Source: Miscanthus floridulus (lineage: Eukaryota; Streptophyta; Magnoliopsida; Poales; Poaceae). From it: DNA of 64,000 nucleotides. How positions within the stretch are numbered: position 1 is the first letter of the stretch; the number at the start of each line of letters is the position of its first letter. The stretch spans positions 61,823,798 through 61,887,797 of the forward strand of contig NC_089591.1 of assembly GCF_019320115.1 (NCBI RefSeq), given 5' to 3'. The translations under genes and the position numbers were made by a program. Under the pieces are notes generated by a model, which saw only the letters and a program-made list of their open reading frames with translations, ran no database searches and was not told where the DNA came from. Shown in pieces: positions 34,816 to 44,778 of this stretch.

Positions 34816-35031
34816 CTACTCCTCGGGGCCATCGTCGGGATCGGAGACGTCACCATCGCCTCCAGGTGAAACTACAGGCTCATCCTGGTTGTCGTCGTCG
34901 ATGTCCATGCTAGCGGCGTTCGGTGGAGCATATGGGCCAACCCCATTGTAGAGCGCGTGAAACTCCTCGTGCAAGTAGCCGTTGTATTCCTCTAGCTCAT
35001 CGACTCTCTGCAACAGAAGGTTTCTTGCGTT
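34816..35031 (-). pseudogene. C-terminal continuation of the accessory ORF after an in-frame TAG
   Basis: The same frame stays open past the TAG, reading NARNLLLQRVDELEEYNGYL, and ends in an acidic tail (DIDDDNQDEP, then DPDDGPEE) before a stop at 34816. It continues the coiled coil, so the ancestral protein was probably about 330 residues and this copy carries one nonsense mutation. The stop codon lies about 360 nt before the gag ATG. Confidence 0.7.
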
Positions 35032-36579
35032 CTAGGCTTCATTCCTTTCCTGAACCAACTGTCCAATCATGCGATCTGCATTGTTGTTGGCTTGAGTCAA
35101 CGTATGCACTCGCTGCATAGCTCTATCACCTCTTTCAACCGCCTGATCTCGCTGTAGATTCATATCAGCCAACTGCTCCTGCAAGCTAGCTATAGCTTGA
35201 GCCTGTCTCTTCTTCTGCTTCTTCCCTTTGAGCTTATCCTCACTACGCAAGCCAGTCAAAGTCCAGTAGGTACTCTCAAGACCCTCATACGCTCTGATGG
35301 CGGCGAACATAGCACTCATTGCCTGGTTGTCGCTAGCCTGTCCCTCAGCTGGACCTCTGACCAATGCGCTTCCTTCAGGCTGAACCCAAATGGCATCGCG
35401 GGGATCATCCCTAGGAAAAGTACCAGCTAAAGCTGCTGCAAGCTCACTGGGAAATCTGCTCATAATGTCCCTGATGACACGGAAGGCTGCTCCCTCTGCA
35501 CCCTCAGCTGGAGTGCGACCCTCAAACTCCAAATGCCAACCATCCCAATCTGGAGCATCACCGAGAGCAGGAACCGTGATCTCCACCACTGCAAGTCCAT
35601 CATCTGCTAACTGGCTCTCATTCCAAGAGTACACCGGCTCCTGACCCTCTGGGTACCCCACATCATGGAGCACTCTCCAAAGCAAAGTCGGCATGCCAAA
35701 CTCGCTCAAGAAGGTGTCCGTGGTGCGGTGCTCCCTCAGGGCCAACGGACGTCGAGGTGCTCTTCCTCCGGTGGACTTACGGGCGGTCTGCTTCGTGCGG
35801 GCCATCTGTAGCAAAAGTTCTCTTATTACCTCGGGGAAATATATTTTAGGTGATACAACTTTTATCAAAATGAGATAATCAATTTATAAGGGGAGGTATG
35901 CATGAGATGAATGAGATGCACAAGTAACATGATGTATGTACGTATCGTACGTTCTCACAAACTTATGAAATAATAATTTCTAACGACGAATTCGGTGGCA
36001 TCACAACGATCTCTCAATTACGTAGCTAATACGTTCTACACGATAGCGTTGTTATGTACCTGCAGAAGATTCATTTCAGCCCAATTCCCAATGAATGCAT
36101 AAAAACAGTAAACTTTTACCTACATGCTCTACACGAATCCCCAGATACGTGTACAATGGTAGTAACTACCCGAATCATCATCCTAATGATGGCATCGCCT
36201 CCACAGACGGAAGACCCTCACATGAGATACCTTGGTAAAACATGCGTAGAACATGTAATTACTCCAGTATCATATAAGCATTCACCCTAGATCGGCGGTG
36301 TATCCGATCATGCTCTCACAACTCACACTTACCGAGGCGTAGAGGCAATTGATCCATTCATTACCACTCAAACAAGTGGCACTCATACAATAGCACGCCG
36401 TATGAGCGACGAAAGAGAAATATGATGCAAGAACCCCAGTCAGTACTTAATTAAGCCACCTAAAGTCCTTAACTGGGCATAAAGGATATGATCACTGGCA
36501 CACTTTATAGTTTTAAAATCACGTTTTCCAGTGCCTTTTTGTTTTAAATACACTTGTGAACAGTAACACGCTAAACCAT
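34819..36579 (-). other. 5' leader region of the chromovirus
   Basis: From the PBS to gag. Besides the accessory ORF, the stretch 35869-36579 has no recognisable gene and should hold the packaging and leader sequences. Confidence 0.5.
35032..35805 (-). CDS. Accessory ORF with histone H3-tail mimic, upstream of gag
   Basis: Starts at ATG 35805 and runs 257 codons to a TAG at 35032-35034. The frame is open 21 codons further upstream, but this Met gives the exact histone start. The N-terminus MARTKQTARKSTGG is identical to histone H3 for 13 residues after Met, and APR and LA also match further on. K4 and K9 are kept; H3 K14, K18 and K23 are Arg; the K27 site is lost. A non-histone middle follows (WHLEFEGRTPAEG, then AFRVIRDIMSRFP), then a basic patch (KLKGKKQKKRQAQ) and a heptad-rich coiled coil (IASLQEQLADMNLQRDQAVE). 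There is no histone fold, so it is not an H3 gene. It lies in sense between PBS and gag-pol, in another frame. The role is unknown; chromatin mimicry is an inference. Confidence 0.85.
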   Translation of the reverse strand: MARTKQTARKSTGGRAPRRPLALREHRTTDTFLSEFGMPTLLWRVLHDVGYPEGQEPVYSWNESQLADDGLAVVEITVPALGDAPDWDGWHLEFEGRTPAEGAEGAAFRVIRDIMSRFPSELAAALAGTFPRDDPRDAIWVQPEGSALVRGPAEGQASDNQAMSAMFAAIRAYEGLESTYWTLTGLRSEDKLKGKKQKKRQAQAIASLQEQLADMNLQRDQAVERGDRAMQRVHTLTQANNNADRMIGQLVQERNEA

Positions 36580-36591
36580 GCTCTGATACCA
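36580..36591 (-). other. Primer-binding site of the chromovirus
   Basis: Minus strand TGGTATCAGAGC, a perfect complement to the 3' end of initiator-Met tRNA, separated from the LTR by GC. Confidence 0.85.
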
Positions 36592-36593
36592 GC

Positions 36594-39500
36594 TGTGACA
36601 GAACCGACCAATTATACGAAATTAAGTAAGAAAATCATCCACCAGAGCAGACGATTGAGCAAACTTAAGCCCGTATAACCCGGTAGTCCGTGAAATCACG
36701 AAGGATTTCAAACCAACTCGTGTCCCAGCCATGATCGTAGTAAGTTTAGCGGTCACCATCACATATTACGTAAAAGTTCACATAACAGATACATCAGAGT
36801 TTCAACATAGTTATTACAAACCAGTTCGAATAAAAAGTAGCGGAAGTCTTTTGTTCAAATCACACACACACACACAGAGTTGAAATATAGTGCCAGCAGA
36901 TGATCATCTCCAATCAAAAGCATTAGATGAGACATAAGGAATGACCATGCCCATGGTCCTAAGCATCACCCATCGCAGGATACAGGCAGTTGATACAGTA
37001 GCCATAGTACATCTGCCCATCTGCAACAAGTGGGAATAAAACCCTGAGTACGAGAATGTACTCAGCCAGACTTACCCGACATAACCGAAAATAATGACAC
37101 CAAGGATTATGAAGGGCTTTATAGTAGGGTAGCTGACTCATTTGCAAAAAGAAGCATTTTTAGCAATTCAAGAACCTGTCTAAAAGCATTATTGCCAAGT
37201 TAATTATTATTAACCTGTCAACTAGGTTTGCACCTATGCTAGAGTAAACAGGTGATTAAGTAGATAATGATAACCAATAATCATTAAACAACTTCCATAC
37301 TGTCATATTCACTATAACTGTCCAAGTGTTCCATAGCATTTACTACGATGAAGTAACTCAAGTCAAGTGCTCACTATCCAGGAGCGATGGCGATTCGAAT
37401 CGATTCCTAACCAGCTGGTGATTTATTCCTTACACAAACCTCACTCACCCGCTAAAGTGAGATATTGATCACCGAGTCAACTTTCCAGGAATCTCGAGTT
37501 TGCCAGGAACCACATGTACCCGGGGGCCGACCGACTGCACTTTGGTCTTATCATCCCGCCCCCGTGTCCTACCACACCTGCTCCGGTACAGTGCGTTGCG
37601 GGTAATCTACTCGGCCCGAAAAATCTCCCAGCTTCGCGGTCGGAAGGTACTTTATCCGGCCAGCTAAATGTAAGGCATGCGTTCAACATGACTCGAGGCC
37701 CAACAACGGTCGGTCCTTAATCGACACAGACGGAAACACTACAGTCCAAAACTCTGCAAGTCTCCGTCCGGTCTCAACTTCATTTAACACTTAGTTATAC
37801 TATGACTTCATAGTCATCCAAGCAGATCCAGGTAACCACCTATAGCTCGCAGGTGACAGGAAATCACCCGACTTCTACCGGTCTAAGCCAGCTAAGCATT
37901 GACTCGACTGCGGATACCAGGGTAACAAGGATATAGTATAACAAAGGTAAACAAGGTATAATGCAGCAACGGTTGCAAACAACTCCTGAACGCAATGCAT
38001 CAATTAAAGTAAAGCATTTAATTAATTAATTGCAAACCGGGAGAAAAATGCTCCGGGGCTTGCCTCTCTCGAAGGAGCTCGGACGGTGATCGGGGCACTC
38101 CGGAAGTTCCTCAACGTCCTCCTCGTTGACTTCTGGCACTTCCTGCTGCTGCACCTCGAGCTGCTCCTCGGGCTCCTCGGGGATGACGACCGGGTTCTCG
38201 GTTTGCGATCCTGTATGATGCAATGCGCGTAAGTGATTATGCAACGGTGCATCGAAGGAGATGCATGCAAGGGATATGTTGAAATGCAAGGTAGTCAACA
38301 TCATCTAAGAACTATACTACAAGCACATGTCATCTACTGCATTCTCTTCTACTACTAATATGTTAAGTTAACCTATCTTATGAAATGCTTCAAAGATACA
38401 CCAAAGCTTTACTACTTTCTTAATCACACTTAAAGCAACACTTGCTTAAACCCTAATTAATAATAGGTTTGAATAGCAACCTATATTTCTGATGCTCATA
38501 AAAATCTGAGAAAATTGCAGTAGCATACTACTACCCTCAAAAGACTACCATAAAAATTTCATGGCATTTGGATAAGTAAACTATCCTACACAAAAATGAC
38601 AAGTTATAGCATAAAAATGATCATGAAATTACTTTGTACTATGAAAAGTGTCAACCAATAGATTTAGTATTTTTCCTAAGTTCTAAACAGTCAATAATAA
38701 CTGTACAAAAATTACCACATGCATGTTTTATACAAATTTTGCTCTCTAGCAAAAATAACAAAATTCAGCCAGTAAAGGTACTTGAACTACACCTCAAAAT
38801 TTTTCCACAGCACATGCATGAAATATATTTTTCCTAGGAAGTACATTACATAATAAGATTAACAACCTTGAAATCATATTTTTCTGAAGCCTATAGATTT
38901 TTCTACATATTTTTCAAGTTATCAGCAATATCCATGATTAAATAAAATCCTACAGAAAAATATCTCAAAAATGACATGCAATAAATTTCCCAAGTAGATC
39001 TGTTGATAAGGAACCTAGCAAAATTTGTTTCAACAAATTTGGAGCAAGTTTGAGTATCCAAACATTTTGCAAACCATTTCTGTTTTCAAATAATAAAGAA
39101 TAAATGGAAAACAATTCTTTAAAACTCTACTGGGCCGGCCCGCTGGAAATGAACTGGCCCACTACTGTGCGCACACACACATGGCCCAGAACGGCGCAGC
39201 CCAGCCTGGCTCTCCTCGGCTCGGCGACGGGTGGCGCCACGCGGCGGTCGGCTTCTGCCGGCGTCAGGGCGCAGGCGCGCGAGTGCGGGCGAACGGGGGC
39301 GCGGCGTGGGCCTGGGCTGGCGAGGCGGCTGCTGGGCCAAGGCGGAGCGCGGAAGCAGGCCAGCGCGGTGCGGGGCTGGGCTGGCTTCGGCTGGCGGGCC
39401 AGAAGCGAGGCGCAAGGCCCACGAAGGTAAAACCAGATTTTTCAAATTAATTTGAATCCCTTTTTCATTCAAACGAATTTTTGGACTAAATTAAAGCAGT

Positions 39501-39948
39501 TTCAAACTTTGGACCAAAAATGAAAGTTGCTCAAAATTTTATCCTCTACAACTTTGATTACATGACCAAAGTCCAATTTCTTATAGATTTTGAATTACAA
39601 AATCAAAGTCAAATTTTAACTCAAAACCCTAATTTTGGGGAATTATTTTTAAAGCAAAATTTGGCAATAATTCAAATACAAACCTTGCTCCAAAAATTGT
39701 GCTAAACAATTCTAGCTGATTTACAATCATAACCAAACAGTTTCTACTAAACTAGCAAGCAAAATCAGGGCAAAACAACTATAATAAGTGTATGTACCAT
39801 TTACGTTTCACAAACATGTTTCGTATGTTTCGAAGTAATGTGTCAGTTGTTATATGCAAGATTATGCATGTATGATTTGGATGCTTGATGATGCATGATA
39901 TGCGTGATTTGCAGTGCCTAAATGCAGGCATAACACCGAGGTGTTACA
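36594..39948 (-). repeat. 5' LTR of the chromovirus
   Basis: Same length as the other copy, offset exactly 10028 bp with no indels. It should carry the promoter for the element's minus-strand RNA. Confidence 0.92.
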
Positions 39949-39953
39949 GAGTG

Positions 39954-41768
39954 TGCGCTTGATCCATGACGAGCCAGATGGACCTCAAATCAACAGCGCG
40001 TTCTCGTCATCAATCTTATGGAGATCCATGCCGGTCCACGACGATGATTCATCGTTGGCTATACTAGCCCCCGCGACAGTAGATCCTATCTTGGAACCAC
40101 CTCCGAGGTTGTCTTCACCAACAACTCACCGCCCGCCAGGAGCTCGCCGTCAACGCTGACCAGATAAAGCCACACGCCGCCGACCAAATGCTCCGTCCAA
40201 AGCTAAGTCACGCTTTAATATTTTTTTAAATATTCTTCAATCTCCGTATATCACCATAATGTTTCTCCGAGCTGTTTTTTCCATATTTGCTCTCCAAACG
40301 ATTTTCCGAACCCTCGAACAGTCACGTTGATGCTCAGAGACGGCCATGTCACGGCTCCTTCCTACACGTGCTACGGGCTCCGCGCTCTACGTTATGGGTG
40401 ATCGGCAGCGGCTCCTTGGTCACACCTGTTCCTCCTACACGTGCACGAGCTCCGCGCTCCACGTTATGGTTAACGGGCTAGCTAGGGCTGGAGACTCAGC
40501 TACACACTAACTGTTTCTGGCGGTTTATATTAAACATAAATATATTTTCACGCTAACTGATCGTCGAACTGCATACGCCATTTCATCACCATTGTTGATT
40601 TTTCTTTGGAGTTTATTTATTTGTGCGTCATGTACTACACGTTCTATATATTTGTATTATAGGATCATCGTCCAGGTGATCGAATCACCTAGTGCTTAGA
40701 CTTCTCCACCGATCAACTGGTCAGACCGCTTGGTTCATGGACTCCATTGCCGACCAGTTGATCAGACTGTTTACCGGTCGCTTCTACTCAATGCTCACTT
40801 CGTCATCGACCAGTTGACCAGACTGTTCGCCGCTCGTGCTTCATCGCCAGCTACGTCGGTTACTCCTCAGCGCTCGGATTCTTCGTGCTCGAGAACTAAG
40901 TGGGCACACTTCACCGCATGAACGTCGCCAAGCCGAAGACTCCTCGGTGCTCGAACATCGCCGCCTACGCCGGGGACTCCTCGGTGCTCGGTCATCGCCA
41001 GCGACGCCGAGGACTCCTCGCTCCTCGGTGCTCGGTCATCGCCAGTGACGTCGGGGACTCCTCGCTACTCAGTGCTCGGACATTGCCACCTACACCGGGA
41101 TCCCTCGCTCCTCGGTGCTCGATCATCACCAGCAACGCCGGGGACTCCTCGCTCCTCGGTGCTCGGACATCGCCGCCTATGCCAGGGACTCCTCGCTCCA
41201 TGGTGCTTGGACATCACCGCCTACGCCGGGGACTCATCGCTCCTCGGTGCTCGGTCATCGCCAGCGACGCTGGAGAATCCTTGCTCCTTGGTGCTCGGTC
41301 ATCGCCAGCGACGCCGGGGACTCCTCGCTCCTCGGTGCTCGGTCATCGCCAGCGACGCTGGGGACTCCTCACACCTCGATGCTCGGATATCGCTAGCGAC
41401 ACTAGGGACTCCTCGCTGCTCCCTTGGTGGTCGGATCTTGCTACGTCTCGTTAGTGTGCTATCAAGCTGCTCCATGCTGTTCGGATCAAGGTGCTGATCT
41501 TGGGCAGCACGTCTGGGGTCTTGATACGCGCATGTCAAACGACATCAGCAAGCTTTTAGACTTCTTTTTCTTTGACCCTGCTATAAGATTCATTCTTCAT
41601 CTTTCAGCAGGCTCGAGGACTAAGTGGGCACACTTCACCTTGCGGTGAAAGTGCTTTTTCTCATCTCGTGGCTATGTTCGGGGACTGGCTGCCTACTCGG
41701 CTAGTCTTCTACTTTCTAACCCTGGCACCACATGACTATGTCACCTACTGTCAGGCTCGGGGACTAGC
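39954..41768 (+). other. Interior of the non-autonomous element
   Basis: Contains no retroviral domain. From 40932 to about 41424 it is a minisatellite (listed separately). The last bases (GGCTCGGGGACTAGC) may act as a polypurine tract. Open frames across the minisatellite are repeat artefacts. Confidence 0.6.
40932..41424 (+). repeat. 44-bp minisatellite, about 12 units
   Basis: Unit of the form GCCGGGGACTCCTCGCTCCT followed by CGGTGCTCGGTCATCGCCAG and CGAC. Unit starts run 40932, 40969, 41006, 41050, 41094, 41137, 41181, 41225, 41269, 41313, 41357 and 41401. The first two units are 7 bp shorter. Two unit types alternate, ending in GCCAGCGAC or GCCGCCTAC. Confidence 0.88.
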
Positions 41769-42167
41769 TGTGGAGGTATGACCCCTAGTATCCACAAGAT
41801 AAGACATGAGCCGCACCATCAGAGGTGGCCCGGCCCATAAGGTCAAGGCATGCATGGCGCTGCTCGGCAGGCACCACAAGCTATTGTATAGTACCAAATA
41901 GGATACTTTACTTCTAACCCTACCCCTCTAAAGTATATAAGGAGAGGCAGGAGTCCCCTAGTGGACAGATCTATCTACTATATCTCAATATAATACACCA
42001 AAGACACAGGACATGGGGTATTATGTCGATCAGACGGCTCGAACCTGTCTAAATTGATGTCTTTGTGTCTTGTGTCAGCATTCGATTCCTGATTACGCGC
42101 ACCCCCACCGACAAATCTACCATCACGGAATACTTCTCGGTGGATTGCCGATGATATTCTATCCACA
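41769..42167 (+). repeat. 3' LTR of the non-autonomous element
   Basis: Same length as the 5' copy. Dozens of substitutions make it much older than the chromovirus inserted inside the element. Confidence 0.85.
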
Positions 42168-43803
42168 TTTAGGTTAGATAGCCATACTATTAAGAGGGAT
42201 GAAACTCGTATTGAAATGCAGTTATCAAAGTGCCACTAGATGCTCTAACTCATTGCATATGCATTTAGGATCTAGTAGAGTGCTAACACCCTTGAAAGTA
42301 TTTGTGAAAGTATGCTAACACATGTGCACAAGGTGATACACTTGGTGATTGGCACATTTGAGCAAGAGTTAGAAACTTCACCAGCGGAGTGTCTATCCGT
42401 AGAGTGCGGATAGTTCGACGGTGCCACCGGCGCCCTATATAGAAAAGATAGGGGTTCACAGAGTGACCGGACGCTGGTGGCACAGTAACCGGACGCTGGG
42501 GTCCTGAGTCTGATCAGTAGCAGCAATGAGCACTCGTCTCGGTCTTATGACCGAACGCTGGCGCGAAGAGTGACCGGATGCTGGGAGTGCCCGATCGAGC
42601 ACGACCGGACGCGTCCGGTCGTGAAATTTCATGTTTGGAACCTTATTGGAAACGATCAGATGCTGGGGTACTGTGTCCGATCACTTTCTAACTAACGCGT
42701 CCGGTCATCACTTTACTGTTGAGATCGGGCGATCGGCGTTTGAAGCTAATGACATATGGCAAGCATCGGGCGACCGGACGCTGGGGTCCTACGTCCAGTC
42801 AAACTGACCGGAGCATCTGGTCACCCTGAGTTGTGCTCAGTGAAGAGGTACAATGGCTCTATTTCGTGGGGGCTTCTATTTAAGCCCATGACTGGCTCAA
42901 GCTCACCCTCTTGGCCATTTGTATTGACAAAGCAACCTTATGAGCTTAGCCAAAGCCCTCCCACTCATCTCCATCATTGATTCATCATCTTTGCGAGATT
43001 GGGAGAGAATCCTAGTGCATTGATTGAGAGATTGCATCTAGAGACACTTGGCATTCGTGTTTCGCTGTGGCATTCACTTGTTACTCTTGGTGGTTGCCAC
43101 CACCTAGACGGCTTGGTGCAGTAGAGGAGGATTGGCATTAGTTGGTGATTGTTTGTGGCCATCTCCGGTGATTGTGAGGGGTCTTGTACCTTCTCCGGTG
43201 GAGCGCCGAAAGGTAACTCTAGTGGATTGCTCATGTCATTGAGTTACCTCACTTGTGGGTAGGTTCTTACGGTGTTTGATTATGTGGACGAGGTTCGTGC
43301 AACACCTCTTAGCCGCCAAACCACCAAGTGTTGGTCGACACAACGGGGACATAGCGTGTTGGCAAGCACGTGAACCTCGAGAGAAAATTGGTTGTCTCTT
43401 GCCCTTTGGTATTCTCCCGGTGATTGATTTAATATTCATCTTGTGATTGGTTCACTCCTCTACACTGTGGTATAATCAACCTACTTACTCATTTATATTC
43501 TTACAAACTAGTTGTGGCGAGCTCTTTAGTATAATTAGAATTGAGAGCTTGCTTTGTTATTAGTTCATCTAGTGGAGCTCTTTAGAGTAGCAAGCTTGAG
43601 AGCTCTTAGTGAGTAGTAACATTGCAAGTTGTGTGTCTAGTAATCATTGCAACTATAATTATTGGAAAGGTGACTTACAACCCTTGTAGAGCTAGAGCAA
43701 GTTTATATTTCGCTATTTATCATACTAATCAAGTTGCTCTAGTTAATTTATAGATTTTTAAATAGGCTATTCACCTCCTCTCTAGCCATATTAGGACCTT
43801 TCA
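42168..43803 (+). repeat. 5' LTR of the SIRE-like element, second piece
   Basis: Resumes at TTTAGGTTAGATAGCCATAC and ends ATTAGGACCTTTCA, two bases before the PBS. From about 42430 to 42850 it carries many copies of GACCGGACGCTGG and related words, plus a 24-bp perfect palindrome at 42600-42623. Confidence 0.85.
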
Positions 43804-43863
43804 AGTGGTATCAGAGCCGTGGTCATCGTTTGATTGAAGGCTTAACAACCTCGGTGTCAAATT

Positions 43864-44778
43864 ATGGCTTAAGTTGTGTTCAACCATGTGGGGGGCAAAC
43901 CACCGTTCTTTGATGGCATATGCTATGATTATTGGAAGAGAAAGATGAGGATGTATCTTGGTTCAATCAATGATCAAGTATGGGAGGTGACCGAGAATGA
44001 CTATACTATCATTGATCCCGATGACCCCACCAACCAAGACAAGACCAACAAGCAATGCAATGCAATGACTCTCAACACCATATACAATGCCATTGATTCC
44101 AAGGTGTTTGAGCAAATCAAGGATTGTAAAAGAGCGAATGAGGTGTGGAGGAGATTGGAGGAAACATATGAGGGCACACCAGCGGTGAAGAGTGCTAAGT
44201 TGTACATTCTCAAGGATAAGTTGACAAGCTTCAAGATGAAGGAAGATGAGAGCATTTCGGAAATGTTTCATCGGTTGCAAGTGATTGTAAATGACTTGAA
44301 GGCCTTGGAAGAGAAGATCAAAGACGATGATGTCTCTCATTGGTTCTTGATGTGTTTACCTCCTAGATTTGAGATGTTGAGATTGCTTATCATAAAAGGA
44401 GGATTGAAGGAGATTACCCCTAACCAAGTACTAGGTGATGTCATGATCCAAGAGACATACCATGTGGAAAAGGTGTGGGATGACAAGGATGATAAGAAGG
44501 AAGAAGAAGAAAAGAAGAAGAAGAGTATAGCATTCAAGGCTAGCTCATCATCATTCAAAAACAAGGGCAAGTCTAAGAAAGAATCAAGTGATGATGATGA
44601 TCTTAGTGATATTGATGATGAAGCTATGGCCCTCTTTGTACACAAGATGGGAAAATTTATAAAGAAGAAGGGCTATGGTGCAAGAAAGAGAAGAGATCAC
44701 ACCAAAAGCAAAGAATATATGAGAAGATGCTACAATTGCAAGAGTCCCGATCATGTTGTAGCAAATTGTCCCCTATAA
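43864..44778 (+). pseudogene. SIRE-like gag
   Basis: The ATG at 43864 is followed two codons later by TAA, and the frame is then open to 44778. It has a UBN2-type gag (FFDGICYDYWKRKMRMYLGS, then EVWRRLEETYEGT), a Lys/Glu- and Asp-rich stretch, and a CCHC knuckle CYNCKSPDHVVANC near the end. The early stop means no normal gag from this copy unless initiation occurs downstream. The capsid-like particle would have packaged the element RNA. Confidence 0.8.

Larger units (their letters stand above)
26566..39948 (-). mobile_element. Tekay/Del-type Ty3/Gypsy chromovirus, young and structurally complete
   Basis: Transcribed on the minus strand. The LTRs are 3355 bp each (26566-29920 and 36594-39948). 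Target duplication GAGTG at 26561-26565 and 39949-39953. PBS TGGTATCAGAGC at 36580-36591, two bases inside the 5' LTR. Polypurine tract at 29921-29933. By eye the LTRs differ at about 15 positions, all transitions, with no indels (roughly 0.45 percent). That gives about 0.2 million years if a rate of 1.3e-8 per site per year is assumed. The gag-pol is intact. Upstream of it lies an accessory ORF with a histone H3-like N-terminus. Inserted 22 bp inside the second-level element. Confidence 0.93.
26145..42167 (+). mobile_element. Non-autonomous LTR element (LARD-like), second nesting level
   Basis: LTRs of 399 bp each at 26145-26543 (TGTGGGGGTATGG...GTCGACA) and 41769-42167 (TGTGGAGGTATGA...ATCCACA), clearly diverged from each other. 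After the 5' LTR comes GTTGGCGCGCCAGGTAGG, a PBS region seen in grass LTR elements. Removing the inserted chromovirus leaves about 1.8 kb of interior with no gag or pol domain and a 44-bp minisatellite, so it must have moved with proteins supplied in trans. It sits in the 5' LTR of the SIRE-like element. Confidence 0.83.

Noticed and set aside
35740..35805. A histone H3 gene or pseudogene
   Set aside because: Only the first about 21 residues resemble H3. The downstream sequence has no histone fold and continues as one open frame within a complete retrotransposon.
40932..41424. CRISPR-like array
   Set aside because: The units are contiguous tandem repeats without unique spacers, in a plant LTR element.
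40900..41454. Long open frames (up to 184 codons) around 41 kb
   Set aside because: They run through the 44-bp minisatellite in several frames and strands at once, which is what a stop-free repeat unit produces.
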